Positions 18,595 to 27,398 are shown, numbered from the stretch's first letter. The stretch: DNA of 64,000 nt from Pseudomonas sp. P5_109 (GCF_034009455.1 NZ_CP125380.1:909001-973000); one strand, 5' to 3'. The notes: a model not told the origin generated them from the letters alone. Program-made: numbers and translations.

Positions 18595-18618
18595 GGCCCC
18601 GTTCTGTTGAGCGGGGCC
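18595..18618 (-). terminator. Terminator-like hairpin between piuA and piuB
   Basis: GGCCCCG at 18595-18601 pairs with CGGGGCC at 18612-18618; read on the minus strand it is followed by a short T run (TTT). It lies after piuA and its REP and before piuB, so piuB may depend on readthrough or its own promoter. Confidence 0.5.
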
Positions 18619-18639
18619 TGGACTGTCGAGCGAACTTTA

Positions 18640-18729
18640 TGTGGGAGCGGGCTTGCTCGCGAAGGCAGTGTGTCAGTCGACTTAAATGTCAGCCGACGGA
18701 CCGCCTTCGCGAGCAAGCCCGCTCCCACA
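18640..18729. repeat. REP pair, TGTGGGAGCGGG type
   Basis: Inverted REP pair immediately downstream of the piuA stop codon, on the piuB side. Confidence 0.9.
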
Positions 18730-18742
18730 GGTTCCGCATCTA

Positions 18743-21067
18743 TCAGAAGTGGAAGTTGGTGCTCAGCAATGCGGTACGACCAGCCGCCTGGTTGGCGAAG
18801 TGAGTCGAGAACGCCTTGTCGTAGTAGGTTTCGTCGGTCAGGTTCTGCACGTTCAGTTGCAGGTCGACGTTTTTGCTCAGCTTGTAGGCTGCCATCGCGT
18901 CGTAACGAACGTAGGAATCAACCATGGTGGTGTTGGCAACACTGCCGAACACGTCATCGACATAGAACGCACCGCCACCGATGGTCAGCTTCGGCGTGAC
19001 CTGGTAGGTCGTCCACAGGCTGGCACTGTTTTTCGGCGTGTTAGGCAGTTCGTTGCCGTTGTTGGCCTTGTTTGCCGGCAGGTCACCACCATCGACTTGC
19101 TCGCTGTCCATGTAGGCGTAACCGGCGAACACTTGCCATTTGTCGGTGAGCTTGCCGCTGGCCGACAGCTCGACACCTTGAACGCGGGTTTTGCCGACGT
19201 TTTCGTAGGTGGTGGTGTTGGTCTGCACACGAGCGTTGTCTTTCTCGGTGCGGAAGATGTCGGCGGTCAGGGACAGACGATCGTTCAGCAGGTCCCACTT
19301 GGTGCCGATTTCGTAGTTCTTGGTGGTTTCCGGCTCCATGTCGCTTTTCAGCAGGTTGCCGTTACGATCCGGTGTGCCGCCCAGCGGGTTGCCGTCACTG
19401 CCTTCACCGAGGACGTTGCCCGGTGGCGTGGCGGACGTCGCGTAGGACGCATAGATGCTGCCGTTTTCCGCTGGTTTGTACACCACGCCGAACTGACCGG
19501 TGACGAATTCGCTGGTGTCATCGCCCTTGGAGGTGGTCACGCTGGAACCGTTGAAAGTCTTGTAGTCGGTGTCGAAATGGTCGTAGCGCAGGCCCATGTT
19601 CACCAGCCACTGCTCGGACAACGTCAGGGTGTCGAACACATACAGTGCGTAGGTGTTGGCCTTGGTGTCGGTGCCGGCATAGTTGCGCGAGATGGCGCCG
19701 TTCCACGGATCATTCGGGTTCGGGTTGGACAGCGAGGTGCAGTTGTAGCCGCTAGGTGCGCCGATCAGTGCCGGCGAGCAGTTGGTGGTCGCTGCGGCTG
19801 TTCCCGGGGTGGTGTCCGTGTTGACGTTGTACGTGGACTTTTCGCTTTCCTCGTGGGTGTATTCGACACCGGTGGAGAAGCTGTTCTTGAACCCGGCGAT
19901 GTAGACATCACCGAACAGGTCGGTCTGGTTGGTGGTGGTCTCGGTGTTGCTCACGCGGGTATTCGCGCGGCGCCACACGCTGCCATTGTTGACGTTGCCT
20001 TTGCTGTCGTCCGGCTGGGTCAGGATGTAATCCTGCATGCTGGTGCCGTGGCGCAGGGTGTTCTTGATGGTCAGTGCGTCGCTCAGGTCGTGCTCGATGG
20101 CGAAGGTCGCCGTATCGACGCGGGTCTTACGGAAGTCGCGGTCGGTCAGACCATAGAAATTGCTGCTGTCGCCGCCGTCATTCGGCTTGTCCGGGTTGGC
20201 CTTGGTACGCGCAGTCGAGCCTCCGGTCGGGATGGAGTAGGGAATGCCCGAATCCGGCGTGTCGTTGCTTTCGAGGTGGTAATAGTCAAGGTTGACGCGA
20301 GTGTCGGTGCCCAGGCCGAAAGCCAGGGACGGTGCCACACCCCAACGGTCGTAGTTGACGCTGTCACGCCCGGCGACGTTGCTTTCGTGGCTCAGCAGGT
20401 TCAGACGGCCAGCGGCGGTGTCGGTGAACTGGTAGTTGCCGTCGAAGGTATAACGCTGGGTCTGGTCGGAGCCCCAGGTGAAACCACCGTCGAGCGAATC
20501 GCCCAGGTGGGCTTTCTTGCTGACCAGGTTGATGCTGCCGCCGGCAGCGCCACGGCCGCCGATCGCGGAGTTCGGGCCTTTGCTGACTTCGATCGATTCA
20601 ACGGCGAAGATCTCGCGGCTCTGGGAACCGGTATCGCGCACGCCGTCCAGGTAGGTGTCGCCCTGGGCGTCGAAGCCGCGGATGAACGGACGGTCGCCTT
20701 GCGGGTTACCGCCTTCACCGGCACCGAAGGTGATGCCAGGAACAGTGCGCAGCGCGTCCTGCAGGTTGAGCGAACCGGTGTCTTTCAAGACTTGTTGCGG
20801 AACCACGGTCACCGAGCGCGGCGTGTCGATCAGCGGCGCGGTGTACTTGGGCGAGGAGGCTTTCTCGACGTTGTAGGTCGTCTCGTCCTGAGCTTCGCCG
20901 GTGATGGCGGTGGCGCCCAGCGAAATCACATTGTCCGGTGCTTTTTCGTCGGTTTTTTCCGCCGCGAAAGCCATGTGGCCCGCGGAGCCGGCAGTAATCG
21001 CCATGCCGATGGCGGATGCGAGCAAACGTGGTGAACTGACCGGTACTTGTGGTTGTTGACGCGACAT
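18743..21067 (-). CDS. piuA: TonB-dependent siderophore receptor PiuA (Fiu-like)
   Basis: A 774-residue outer-membrane receptor. The ATG at 21067 has GGGGAGGGG about nine bases upstream, and the frame upstream of it is not needed. After a signal peptide (to about residue 36) comes the plug domain (IDTPRSVTVVPQQVLKDTG, then RPFIRGFDAQGDTYLDGVRD and GRGAAGGSINLVSKK), followed by a 22-strand barrel ending in the terminal aromatic residue (STNFHF). Orthologues take up catechol siderophores and mimics, including siderophore-conjugated beta-lactams. A Fur-box-like palindrome lies 66 bases upstream. The divergent piuC and downstream piuB complete the conserved iron locus. Confidence 0.92.
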   Translation of the reverse strand: MSRQQPQVPVSSPRLLASAIGMAITAGSAGHMAFAAEKTDEKAPDNVISLGATAITGEAQDETTYNVEKASSPKYTAPLIDTPRSVTVVPQQVLKDTGSLNLQDALRTVPGITFGAGEGGNPQGDRPFIRGFDAQGDTYLDGVRDTGSQSREIFAVESIEVSKGPNSAIGGRGAAGGSINLVSKKAHLGDSLDGGFTWGSDQTQRYTFDGNYQFTDTAAGRLNLLSHESNVAGRDSVNYDRWGVAPSLAFGLGTDTRVNLDYYHLESNDTPDSGIPYSIPTGGSTARTKANPDKPNDGGDSSNFYGLTDRDFRKTRVDTATFAIEHDLSDALTIKNTLRHGTSMQDYILTQPDDSKGNVNNGSVWRRANTRVSNTETTTNQTDLFGDVYIAGFKNSFSTGVEYTHEESEKSTYNVNTDTTPGTAAATTNCSPALIGAPSGYNCTSLSNPNPNDPWNGAISRNYAGTDTKANTYALYVFDTLTLSEQWLVNMGLRYDHFDTDYKTFNGSSVTTSKGDDTSEFVTGQFGVVYKPAENGSIYASYATSATPPGNVLGEGSDGNPLGGTPDRNGNLLKSDMEPETTKNYEIGTKWDLLNDRLSLTADIFRTEKDNARVQTNTTTYENVGKTRVQGVELSASGKLTDKWQVFAGYAYMDSEQVDGGDLPANKANNGNELPNTPKNSASLWTTYQVTPKLTIGGGAFYVDDVFGSVANTTMVDSYVRYDAMAAYKLSKNVDLQLNVQNLTDETYYDKAFSTHFANQAAGRTALLSTNFHF

Positions 21068-21132
21068 TTGAATTCCCCTCCCCAAGGATTTGAGGCGGCG
21101 GAATATAGGGTAAATACGTATTCGTAACAATT

Positions 21133-21151
21133 GCGAAACATTACTATTCGC
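21133..21151. promoter_or_regulatory. Candidate Fur box between piuA and piuC
   Basis: The sequence gcgaaacattactattcgc has inverted GCGAA/TTCGC ends. It matches about half of the classical 19-bp Fur consensus and resembles the GCGAA...TTCGC variants seen before pseudomonad receptor genes. It lies 66 bases before piuA and could serve both directions. Confidence 0.45.
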
Positions 21152-21273
21152 ACTGAATTTACATTCTTTACAATTTACCCTTACGGTTTTTGCTGACTCA
21201 TTCGTCTGTTGGGTTTTACACGGGCAATAAGAATCAATACCATTGGCGTCCCTTTGTTTCCAGGTGTCTTGTC

Positions 21274-21954
21274 ATGCTGCTGCACATTCCCGGCCTGTTC
21301 GGAAAAGATGAGGTGCAGCGCATTCGCGAGGCTCTGGAGCAAGCCGATTGGGCCGATGGCAAGATCACCGCCGGCTACCAATCGGCCAAGGCCAAGCACA
21401 ATCTGCAATTGCCTGAAGGGCATCCGCTGGCCAAGGAGATCGGCGCGGCGATGCTGGAGCGGCTATGGAAAAATCCGCTGTTCATGTCGGCTGCGCTACC
21501 GCACAAGGTCTTTCCTCCGCTGGTGAACTGTTACACCGCCGGGGGCAGTTTCGACTTCCACATCGACAACGCAGTGCGTCAGCCCAAGGGCAGCGTCGAA
21601 CGGGTACGCACGGATTTGTCCGCCACGCTGTTCTTCAGCGAGCCCGAGGATTACGACGGCGGCGAGCTGGAAATTCAGGATACCTTCGGCACCCAGCGGG
21701 TGAAATTGCCTGCCGGCGACATGCTGCTGTACCCCGGCACCAGCCTGCACAAGGTCAACGCGGTGACACGCGGAACGCGCCTCGCCTCGTTTTTCTGGAC
21801 CCAAAGCCTGGTGCGCGAAGACAGCCAGCGCGCCCTGTTGTTCGAGATGGATGGGGCCATCCAGCAACTGACCCGCGATGTGCCCGATCATCCATCTCTG
21901 ATCCGACTGACCGGCACCTATCACAACCTGCTGCGTCGCTGGGTCGAGGTGTAA
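21274..21954 (+). CDS. piuC: PiuC family Fe(II)/2-oxoglutarate-dependent hydroxylase
   Basis: A 226-residue PKHD-type dioxygenase. The ATG at 21274 gives exactly the length of P. aeruginosa PA4515; the open frame continues upstream but with no ribosome site. The double-stranded beta-helix iron site is visible: FHIDNA (His and Asp), a C-terminal [13 protein letters not shown] (His and the 2-oxoglutarate-binding Arg), plus YDGGELEI. It is linked to catechol siderophore uptake in many gammaproteobacteria, but the substrate is not established from sequence. The next gene starts with its GTG directly after this stop. Confidence 0.93.
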   Translation: MLLHIPGLFGKDEVQRIREALEQADWADGKITAGYQSAKAKHNLQLPEGHPLAKEIGAAMLERLWKNPLFMSAALPHKVFPPLVNCYTAGGSFDFHIDNAVRQPKGSVERVRTDLSATLFFSEPEDYDGGELEIQDTFGTQRVKLPAGDMLLYPGTSLHKVNAVTRGTRLASFFWTQSLVREDSQRALLFEMDGAIQQLTRDVPDHPSLIRLTGTYHNLLRRWVEV

Positions 21955-22713
21955 GTGGCGGACTTTCGTTTGCGCCGCGAGGAAATGCTCGACGGCGAGC
22001 GCCTGCGCGCCATGCTCGACGAAAGCCCGGCGCGAGCGGCCCAGGCGATCCTGATCGCCGCGCGTGAAGGTGAAGTCGAGGCCCAGGCCTTGCTCGGGCA
22101 GATCCTGCTCGACGGCCAGGGTATCGCCCAGGATCAGCCACTGGCGTTGAGCTGGTTCGGCATCGCTGCCCGCCAAGGGCACTTGATGGCGCGCAACATG
22201 CTTGGTCGTTGTCATGAACATGGTTGGGGCTGTGTTGCTGATACTTCGATAGCGGCGCGGCATTATCGAGTGGCGGCGCAGGCCGGGCTGGATTGGGCGA
22301 TGTACAACTACGCCAATCTGCTGGCGACCGGGCGCGGGGTAAACAAGGATCAGGCGTCGGCGTTCGGTTTCTATCAACGCGCGGCACACTTGGGCCATGC
22401 CAAATCGATGAACCTGCTGGGTCGATACCTGGAAGAAGGACGAGTGTGTCCCATGGATTTGCGCGCGGCTCGCGACTGGTACCGGCGTTCGGCCGAGGGA
22501 GGGGACTTTCGGGGGCAGTTCAGTTACGCCGCGGTATTGGCCCACACCGGCCATATCGACGAGGCGTTGGGCTGGCTGCGCAAGGCGCTGTCCGACGGCA
22601 ACCCGAAATTTCTGCGAGTGGCGAGCCAGACGCTGGCCAGTGCAACGGATCCGCGGATTCAGGCTCTGGCGAGCGTGTACCTCCAGCGCGCCGACCAGTT
22701 GGAAACCGTGTAG
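21955..22713 (+). CDS. Sel1-repeat protein (PA4516-like)
   Basis: A 252-residue soluble protein made of about five Sel1-like (TPR-related) repeats: AQALLGQILLDGQGIAQDQP, ARNMLGRCHEHGWG, AMYNYANLLATGRGVNKDQ, AKSMNLLGRYLEEG and later degenerate units. It begins with GTG directly after the piuC stop, so translation is coupled. Sel1 proteins are scaffolds; a role in iron uptake is inferred only from conserved neighbourhood. Its TAG stop is part of the REP sequence that follows. Confidence 0.85.
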   Translation: MADFRLRREEMLDGERLRAMLDESPARAAQAILIAAREGEVEAQALLGQILLDGQGIAQDQPLALSWFGIAARQGHLMARNMLGRCHEHGWGCVADTSIAARHYRVAAQAGLDWAMYNYANLLATGRGVNKDQASAFGFYQRAAHLGHAKSMNLLGRYLEEGRVCPMDLRAARDWYRRSAEGGDFRGQFSYAAVLAHTGHIDEALGWLRKALSDGNPKFLRVASQTLASATDPRIQALASVYLQRADQLETV

Positions 22714-22809
22714 GAGCGAGGTTGCTCGCGATGGTCGTTAACGATAACGCGTTCATACAGGATGTGCGCGTTATCCTCAGGTTCATCGCGAGCAAGCTCG
22801 CTCCTACAG
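22709..22809. repeat. REP pair, TGTAGGAGCGAG type
   Basis: Inverted pair of the TGTAGGAGCGAGCTTGCTCG type. The left arm (with one base change, gaggttgctcg) overlaps the last codon and stop of the Sel1 gene; the right arm ends eight bases before the speC stop, so it fills the gap between converging genes. Confidence 0.9.
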
Positions 22810-22816
22810 GGGGGTG

Positions 22817-23980
22817 TTACACGTAGAACGACTTCAGCGGCGGGAAGCCATTGAACTCGACGGCGCTGTAGCTGGTGGTGTATGCGCCGGTCGACAGCCA
22901 GTACAGGCGATCACCGATGGCCAGGTTCAGCGGCAGGCCGTATTTGTAGTTTTCGTACATGATGTCGGCGCTGTCACAGGTTGGGCCGGCGATGACCACT
23001 TCTTCCATCTCGCCTTTCTTTTCGGTCCAGATCGGGAACTTGATGGCTTCGTCCATGGTTTCGATCAGGCCGGAGAACTTGCCCACATCCGTGTACACCC
23101 AACGCTCGACCGCAGTGCGGGATTTGCGCGCGACCAGTACCACTTCACTGACCAGGATACCGGCGTTGGCGATCAACGAACGGCCTGGTTCCAGGATGAT
23201 TTCCGGCAGATCGTCACCGAAGTCTTCCTTCAGGAAACGGATGATTTCCTCGGCGTAGGTTTCCAGGCTGTTGGTGCGGGTGATGTAGTTGGCCGGGAAG
23301 CCGCCACCCATGTTGATCAGCTTCAGGTGAATGCCATCTTCTTCTTTCAGGCGCTCGAAGATCACTTTGACCTTGGCGATCGCCGCGTCCCAGACGCTGA
23401 TGTCGCGCTGCTGCGAGCCGACGTGGAACGAGATGCCGTAAGGCACCAGGCCCAGGTCGCGAGCGAGGATCAACAGGTCCATGGCCATGTCGGTCTGGCA
23501 ACCGAACTTGCGCGACAAAGGCCAGTCGGCGGTGGTCGAGCCTTCGGTCAGGATGCGCACGTAGACTTTCGAGCCCGGTGCAGCCTTGGCGATGTTGCGC
23601 AGGTCGGCTTCGGAGTCGGTGGCAAACAGGCGCACGCCCTTCTCGTAGAAGTAGCGGATGTCCTTGGACTTCTTGATGGTGTTGCCGTAGCTGATGTGGT
23701 CGGCGCTGACGCCGCGATCCAGCACTTTATCCAGCTCATAGATAGAGGCGATGTCGAAGCTCGAGCCTTTCTCCTTGAGCAGGTCGATGATTTCGACGGC
23801 CGGGTTGGCCTTGACCGCGTAGTAGACCTTGGCGAATTCGAAACCGGCGCGCAGGTCGTCATAGGCCTGGCTGATCATCGCGGTGTCGATCACCACGAAC
23901 GGGGTTTCCTGCTTGTCGGCGAACGCCTTCATTTTCTGAAAGGTTTCGCGCGCGAAATAGTCTTCGACCTGGATCGACAT
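22817..23980 (-). CDS. speC: Ornithine decarboxylase (group IV, PLP)
   Basis: A 387-residue PLP enzyme making putrescine from ornithine, possibly also cadaverine from lysine. ATG at 23980 gives the same length as P. aeruginosa SpeC; a seven-residue upstream extension is possible but less likely. Alanine-racemase-fold barrel with PLP lysine in YYAVKANPAVEI, SFHVGSQQRD, the glycine-rich INMGGGFPANY, EPGRSLIANAG, and the catalytic cysteine in GPTCDSADIMY of the C-terminal domain. It is a single gene on its strand. The upstream region has a promoter and terminator pair 105-200 bases away that could control it or be a separate small RNA. Confidence 0.95.
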   Translation of the reverse strand: MSIQVEDYFARETFQKMKAFADKQETPFVVIDTAMISQAYDDLRAGFEFAKVYYAVKANPAVEIIDLLKEKGSSFDIASIYELDKVLDRGVSADHISYGNTIKKSKDIRYFYEKGVRLFATDSEADLRNIAKAAPGSKVYVRILTEGSTTADWPLSRKFGCQTDMAMDLLILARDLGLVPYGISFHVGSQQRDISVWDAAIAKVKVIFERLKEEDGIHLKLINMGGGFPANYITRTNSLETYAEEIIRFLKEDFGDDLPEIILEPGRSLIANAGILVSEVVLVARKSRTAVERWVYTDVGKFSGLIETMDEAIKFPIWTEKKGEMEEVVIAGPTCDSADIMYENYKYGLPLNLAIGDRLYWLSTGAYTTSYSAVEFNGFPPLKSFYV

Positions 23981-24085
23981 ACTTGGGACTCCTAGTGGCA
24001 AACATTAGTAATCAATGGGTGCAAATGAACGTCCTCCGTATCCCCACTTTGGTTCGCCTACTTCCCAAGGCATGTCGCCGAAAGC

Positions 24086-24122
24086 AAAAAGGCCATGGGA
24101 AGTGCCGCTTTCCCTTGGCCTT
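24086..24122 (-). terminator. Intrinsic terminator upstream of speC
   Basis: Long imperfect stem with AAGGCC and GGCCTT at its base and GGGAA/TTCCC near the top, followed on the minus strand by TTTTT. Confidence 0.7.
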
Positions 24123-24177
24123 GCTGTCTCGTCGTCAGTACTTGAGCCGGATGGATCGTTTCCAGCATGGACGTTCG
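24086..24177 (-). ncRNA. Candidate small RNA or speC leader ending in an intrinsic terminator
   Basis: A promoter-like pair on the minus strand (24184-24212) would start RNA near 24177. About 55 bases later comes a strong hairpin (AAGGCCAAGGGAAAG against CTTCCCATGGCCTT, loop GCGGCA) followed by TTTTT, ending near 24086. The product would be about 92 nt. The terminator lies 105 bases before speC on the same strand, so it could also be an attenuator. No known RNA family recognised. Confidence 0.4.
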
Positions 24178-24183
24178 GCGCGA

Positions 24184-24212
24184 ACTTTAGGGCGTGAGGG
24201 GCTTGAGATCAA
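24184..24212 (-). promoter_or_regulatory. Candidate promoter for the speC leader or small RNA
   Basis: Read on the minus strand: TTGATC (24212-24207), 17-base spacer, TAAAGT (24189-24184). Each hexamer matches the sigma-70 consensus at four positions and the spacing is ideal. Confidence 0.45.
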
Positions 24213-24501
24213 CAAAAAATGTCGCGTTTTTGCACTCTTCTGACGCGCGTCGCGGGCATCACTCTTTGTAACCGACTCAGATGACAGCCGGATGTTCCCG
24301 AAGAATTGCGAAGTGTTAAAAATACCTGCACGTTCGACGCTTTTGCGCGCTAACTCGCTAGAAAGTGCGATAGCGTCAACTTCGGCGACGTTGGCTGCGA
24401 GAAGGTCGGTTGAGGGGGATTTTGACTGTTGCACCACAGGTTTTCGAAGGCCGTGCTTGGCTGTGGGTGTTGATATTTTTTTCCGCTAAATCCGAGGCCC
24501 T

Positions 24502-24524
24502 AAAACCCGCTGAAAAATCAGCGG
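24502..24524 (-). terminator. Terminator of the opuC operon
   Basis: On the minus strand CCGCTGA, TTTT loop, TCAGCGG then GTTTT. It lies about 140 bases after the ATPase stop, behind a REP pair. Confidence 0.7.
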
Positions 24525-24536
24525 TTCAAAAAATAA

Positions 24537-24638
24537 TGTGGCGAGGGAGCTTGCTCCCGCTGGACTGCGTAGCAGTCCTCTTCTTTTTTGAAAGAGGGGC
24601 CGCTTCGCGACCCAGCGGGAGCAAGCTCCCTCGCCACA
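24537..24638. repeat. REP pair, GTGGCGAGGG type
   Basis: tgtggcgagggagcttgctc at the left and its complement at the right, with the typical inner segments (ctgcgtagcagtcc, gccgcttcgcgaccc). Downstream of the opuC ATPase gene. Confidence 0.9.
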
Positions 24639-24664
24639 GATTCAGTGTTTAAGTGTGCTTTTTT

Positions 24665-25822
24665 TTAAGCCACCACCGCCTCGGCCGGCGACACGATATT
24701 GGTCTTCATCCCGCGCGAACGACCTGAGCTTAAATAAGCAGCAATCGACTCCTGGGTCACCTCACCCAAAAACACCCGCTCGGCATCCATCACCGGCAAC
24801 CACGCACGATTGAACTCGTACATGCGCGATAGCAGGATGCGCAGGTGCTCGTCGTACGCCGCCGTGGCGTTGAACTCGCGTTGGTACTGCGCGCAGGTGC
24901 CGGTCTGACGGTGCAGGTCGCGACGTCTTACATAACCCAGGGCTTTGTTCTCGGTACAGGTGACCACCACGTAGCGTCGGTCATGCTCATCCATCAACTC
25001 CAGCGCTTCGGCCACCGGGGTTTGCGGGCTGACGGAGGGCGCGTTGTCCGCCGCGTCTTCGGCTTTCACCAGCAACAGGCGTTTCAGCGTGCTGTCCTGG
25101 CCGACGAAGTTGCTGACAAACTCATCCGCCGGATGCGCGAGCAACGTGTCCGGGTGATCGATCTGCAACAGCTTGCCGGCGCGGAAGATCGCGATCTTGT
25201 CGCCGAGCTTGATCGCCTCGTCGATGTCATGGCTGACCATGATCACGGTCTTGTTCAGCGCCCGCTGCATTTCGAAGAATTCGTTCTGGATCATCTCGCG
25301 GTTGATCGGGTCGACCGCGCCGAACGGTTCGTCCATCAGCAGCAGCGGTGCATCCGCCGCCAGTGCGCGAATTACGCCGATCCGCTGCTGTTGGCCACCG
25401 GACAGTTCTCGTGGATAACGATGCAGGTATTGCTTGGGTTCAAGCTTGATCATGCTCATCAACTCGCGGGCGCGGTCGTGGCATTTCTGCTTGTCCCAGC
25501 CGAGGAGTTTCGGCACGACCACGATGTTCTCTTCGATGGTCATGTTCGGGAACAGGCCGATCTGCTGGATCACGTAGCCGATGTTGCGGCGCAGCGTCAC
25601 TTCATCGAGGCCGGTGGTGTCTTCGCCGTTGATCAGGATCTTGCCCGAGGTGGGTTTGATCAGGCGGTTGATCATTTTCAGCGTGGTGCTTTTGCCGCAA
25701 CCCGATGGCCCGAGGAACACACAGATTTCGCCTTCATTGACGGTCAGGCTTACCGAGTCCACGGCTTTCACATCTTTACCGTTGCTTTGGAAGGTCTTGC
25801 TGAGGTTTTGAAGTTCGATCAT
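24665..25822 (-). CDS. opuCA: Osmoprotectant ABC transporter, ATPase with CBS domains
   Basis: A 385-residue ATPase driving import of quaternary amines such as glycine betaine, choline or carnitine. Walker A GPSGCGKST (about 37-45), signature LSGGQQQRIG, Walker B LLLMDEP and the switch SHDIDEA are intact. Residues about 250-370 form a tandem CBS region, the osmosensing/nucleotide-binding module of OpuA/OpuC ATPases. Last of four genes; its ATG overlaps the permease stop by four bases (ATGA). The order permease-SBP-permease-ATPase equals P. aeruginosa PA3888-PA3891. Exact substrate not determinable. Confidence 0.9.
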   Translation of the reverse strand: MIELQNLSKTFQSNGKDVKAVDSVSLTVNEGEICVFLGPSGCGKSTTLKMINRLIKPTSGKILINGEDTTGLDEVTLRRNIGYVIQQIGLFPNMTIEENIVVVPKLLGWDKQKCHDRARELMSMIKLEPKQYLHRYPRELSGGQQQRIGVIRALAADAPLLLMDEPFGAVDPINREMIQNEFFEMQRALNKTVIMVSHDIDEAIKLGDKIAIFRAGKLLQIDHPDTLLAHPADEFVSNFVGQDSTLKRLLLVKAEDAADNAPSVSPQTPVAEALELMDEHDRRYVVVTCTENKALGYVRRRDLHRQTGTCAQYQREFNATAAYDEHLRILLSRMYEFNRAWLPVMDAERVFLGEVTQESIAAYLSSGRSRGMKTNIVSPAEAVVA

Positions 25823-26472
25823 TTCAGGAGTCCTTTTGGAGTCAGCGAACGTTGCAGCACTTGCAGGATCAGGTCGGCGATGATTGCCAGCACACTGACC
25901 AGCACGGCACCGACGATCAGCATCGACATGTCGCTACGGCTGATGGAAGCGAGGATGAGTACGCCGAGGCCGCCAGCGCCAATGGTGGCGGCGATGGTCA
26001 TGACGCCGATGTTCATGACCACGGCAGTGCGTACGCCAGCGAGGATCACCGGCACGGCGATGGGCAATTCGACCATGCGCAGGCGCTGGCCGAAGGTCAT
26101 GCCGATGCCGCGTGCGGCTTCACGGATGCCTGGTTCGACGCTGGTCAGGGCCAGGTAGGTGTTACGCATGATCGGCAGCAGCGAATAGAGAAACACCGCC
26201 GTGATCGCCGGCATCGGCCCCAGGCCCTGGCCGAATATTGAATAGAACGGCAGCAGCAGGCCGAACAGGGCAATCGACGGTACGGTCAGCAACACCGTGG
26301 CGCTGGCCTGCAACGGACCGGCGAGACTCGGGAAGCGGGTCATCAGGATGCCCAGCGGCACGCCGACCAGGATTGCCAGGGTCACGGCAATGCCGACCAA
26401 GGTGATGTGTTGCCACGTAAGGTGTAAGACCAATGGCCAGTCGAGATGGGAAAAGGCGTTCAAAAATTCCAT
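25819..26472 (-). CDS. opuCB: Osmoprotectant ABC transporter, permease
   Basis: A 217-residue inner-membrane permease of the OpuC/ProW type with about five to six helices. The EAA loop appears as EPGIREAARGIGMTFGQRLRMVELP. Preceded by GGAGGAAA in front of the ATG. It lies between the binding-protein and ATPase genes and overlaps the ATPase gene by four bases, so it is expressed as part of the operon. Forms a heterodimer with the 238-residue permease encoded upstream. Confidence 0.9.
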   Translation of the reverse strand: MEFLNAFSHLDWPLVLHLTWQHITLVGIAVTLAILVGVPLGILMTRFPSLAGPLQASATVLLTVPSIALFGLLLPFYSIFGQGLGPMPAITAVFLYSLLPIMRNTYLALTSVEPGIREAARGIGMTFGQRLRMVELPIAVPVILAGVRTAVVMNIGVMTIAATIGAGGLGVLILASISRSDMSMLIVGAVLVSVLAIIADLILQVLQRSLTPKGLLK

Positions 26473-26484
26473 GACTTTTCCTCC

Positions 26485-27378
26485 TTAATTGATCGGGTGT
26501 TGGCGCAGGAAATCGGCGGCAACGGCTGAAGGGCTCTGGTGATCGACATCGACCCGTGCGTTGAGCTCGCGCATGGTGTTGTCGTCGAACAGTTCAGCCA
26601 GCGGCTTGAGCTGTGCGGCCAGTTGCGGATGCGCATCGAGGTAGGCCTGACGCACCACGGGCGCTGCGGTGTAGTCGGGGAAGTAATGCTTGTCGTCTTC
26701 CAGCAGTTTCAACTTGAAAGCGTTGAGGCGGCCGTCAGTTGTGTAGACCAGGCCGGCAAACACCTGGCCGTTGCGCAGTGCCGTGTAGACCAGACCCGCA
26801 TCCATCTGCCGGATGTTCTTGCGGGTCAGGTTCATGTCGTAGAGCTTGACCATGCCATCAAGGCCGTCCGAGCGGTTGGCGAACTCGGTGTCCAGCGCCA
26901 CCAGGTTGTTGGTCTTGGCCTCCTTGCGCAGCACCCTGTTCAGTTCACTGATGGTGTTGATCTGCGGGTATTGGTCGGCGACGTTCTTCGGCAGGGCGAG
27001 GGCGTAGGTGTTGCTGAATTTCGACGGGGTGAGCCAGATCAGGCCTTTTTTCGCGTCGAGTTCTTTTACTCGTGCGTAGGACTGTTCGCTGTCGAGTTTT
27101 TCAGTGACATGGTTGTAGGCCACCAGCGAAACGCCGGTGTATTCCCAGAGCATGTCCAACTGACCACTTTCGTGGGCGCTGCGGGCCAGATTGCTGCCCA
27201 GGCCGCCGGTCACTTGTACGTCGTAACCCTTGGTGCGCAGGTACTGCGAAGTGATCTCCGCCAGCAGGGTCTGTTCGGTGAACACCCGGGCGCCGATGCG
27301 GATCAACGGTTTTTCCGCGGCCTGGGCAAATCCTGCGCACAGCAGGATGCAGCCTAGTAAAAAGCTTGATGTTTTCAT
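26485..27378 (-). CDS. opuCC: Osmoprotectant ABC transporter, substrate-binding protein
   Basis: A 297-residue periplasmic binding protein. The start at 27378 gives a clear signal peptide (MKTSSFLLGCILLCAGFAQA, cleavage after AQA); a longer open frame upstream lies in the preceding permease gene and is rejected. OpuAC-type fold: IRIGARVFTEQTLLAEI, LDMLWEYTGVSLVAYN, and a C-terminal lobe with a conserved tyrosine/aromatic pattern that would bind a quaternary ammonium group. Twenty bases after the upstream permease stop. Which compatible solute it binds cannot be told. Confidence 0.9.
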   Translation of the reverse strand: MKTSSFLLGCILLCAGFAQAAEKPLIRIGARVFTEQTLLAEITSQYLRTKGYDVQVTGGLGSNLARSAHESGQLDMLWEYTGVSLVAYNHVTEKLDSEQSYARVKELDAKKGLIWLTPSKFSNTYALALPKNVADQYPQINTISELNRVLRKEAKTNNLVALDTEFANRSDGLDGMVKLYDMNLTRKNIRQMDAGLVYTALRNGQVFAGLVYTTDGRLNAFKLKLLEDDKHYFPDYTAAPVVRQAYLDAHPQLAAQLKPLAELFDDNTMRELNARVDVDHQSPSAVAADFLRQHPIN

Positions 27379-27398
27379 GACGATTCCTTTGCCGGGGC

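Larger units (their letters stand above)
24002..24664. other. Long intergenic region upstream of speC
   Basis: 660 bases with no convincing protein gene. Going from speC it holds: about 85 bases of leader, an intrinsic terminator on the minus strand (24086-24122), a promoter-like pair (24184-24212, minus strand), some 290 bases without recognised elements, the terminator of the opuC operon (24502-24524) and a REP pair (24537-24638). A minus-strand open frame at 24135-24437 overlaps the promoter and shows no family resemblance. Confidence 0.6.

Noticed and set aside
24086..24177. RsmY/RsmZ-type RNA
   Set aside because: Lacks the repeated GGA loops expected for RsmA-binding RNAs.
24135..24437. 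100-codon minus-strand frame upstream of speC
   Set aside because: No ribosome site or family resemblance, overlaps the candidate RNA promoter; left as uncertain, not annotated as a gene.
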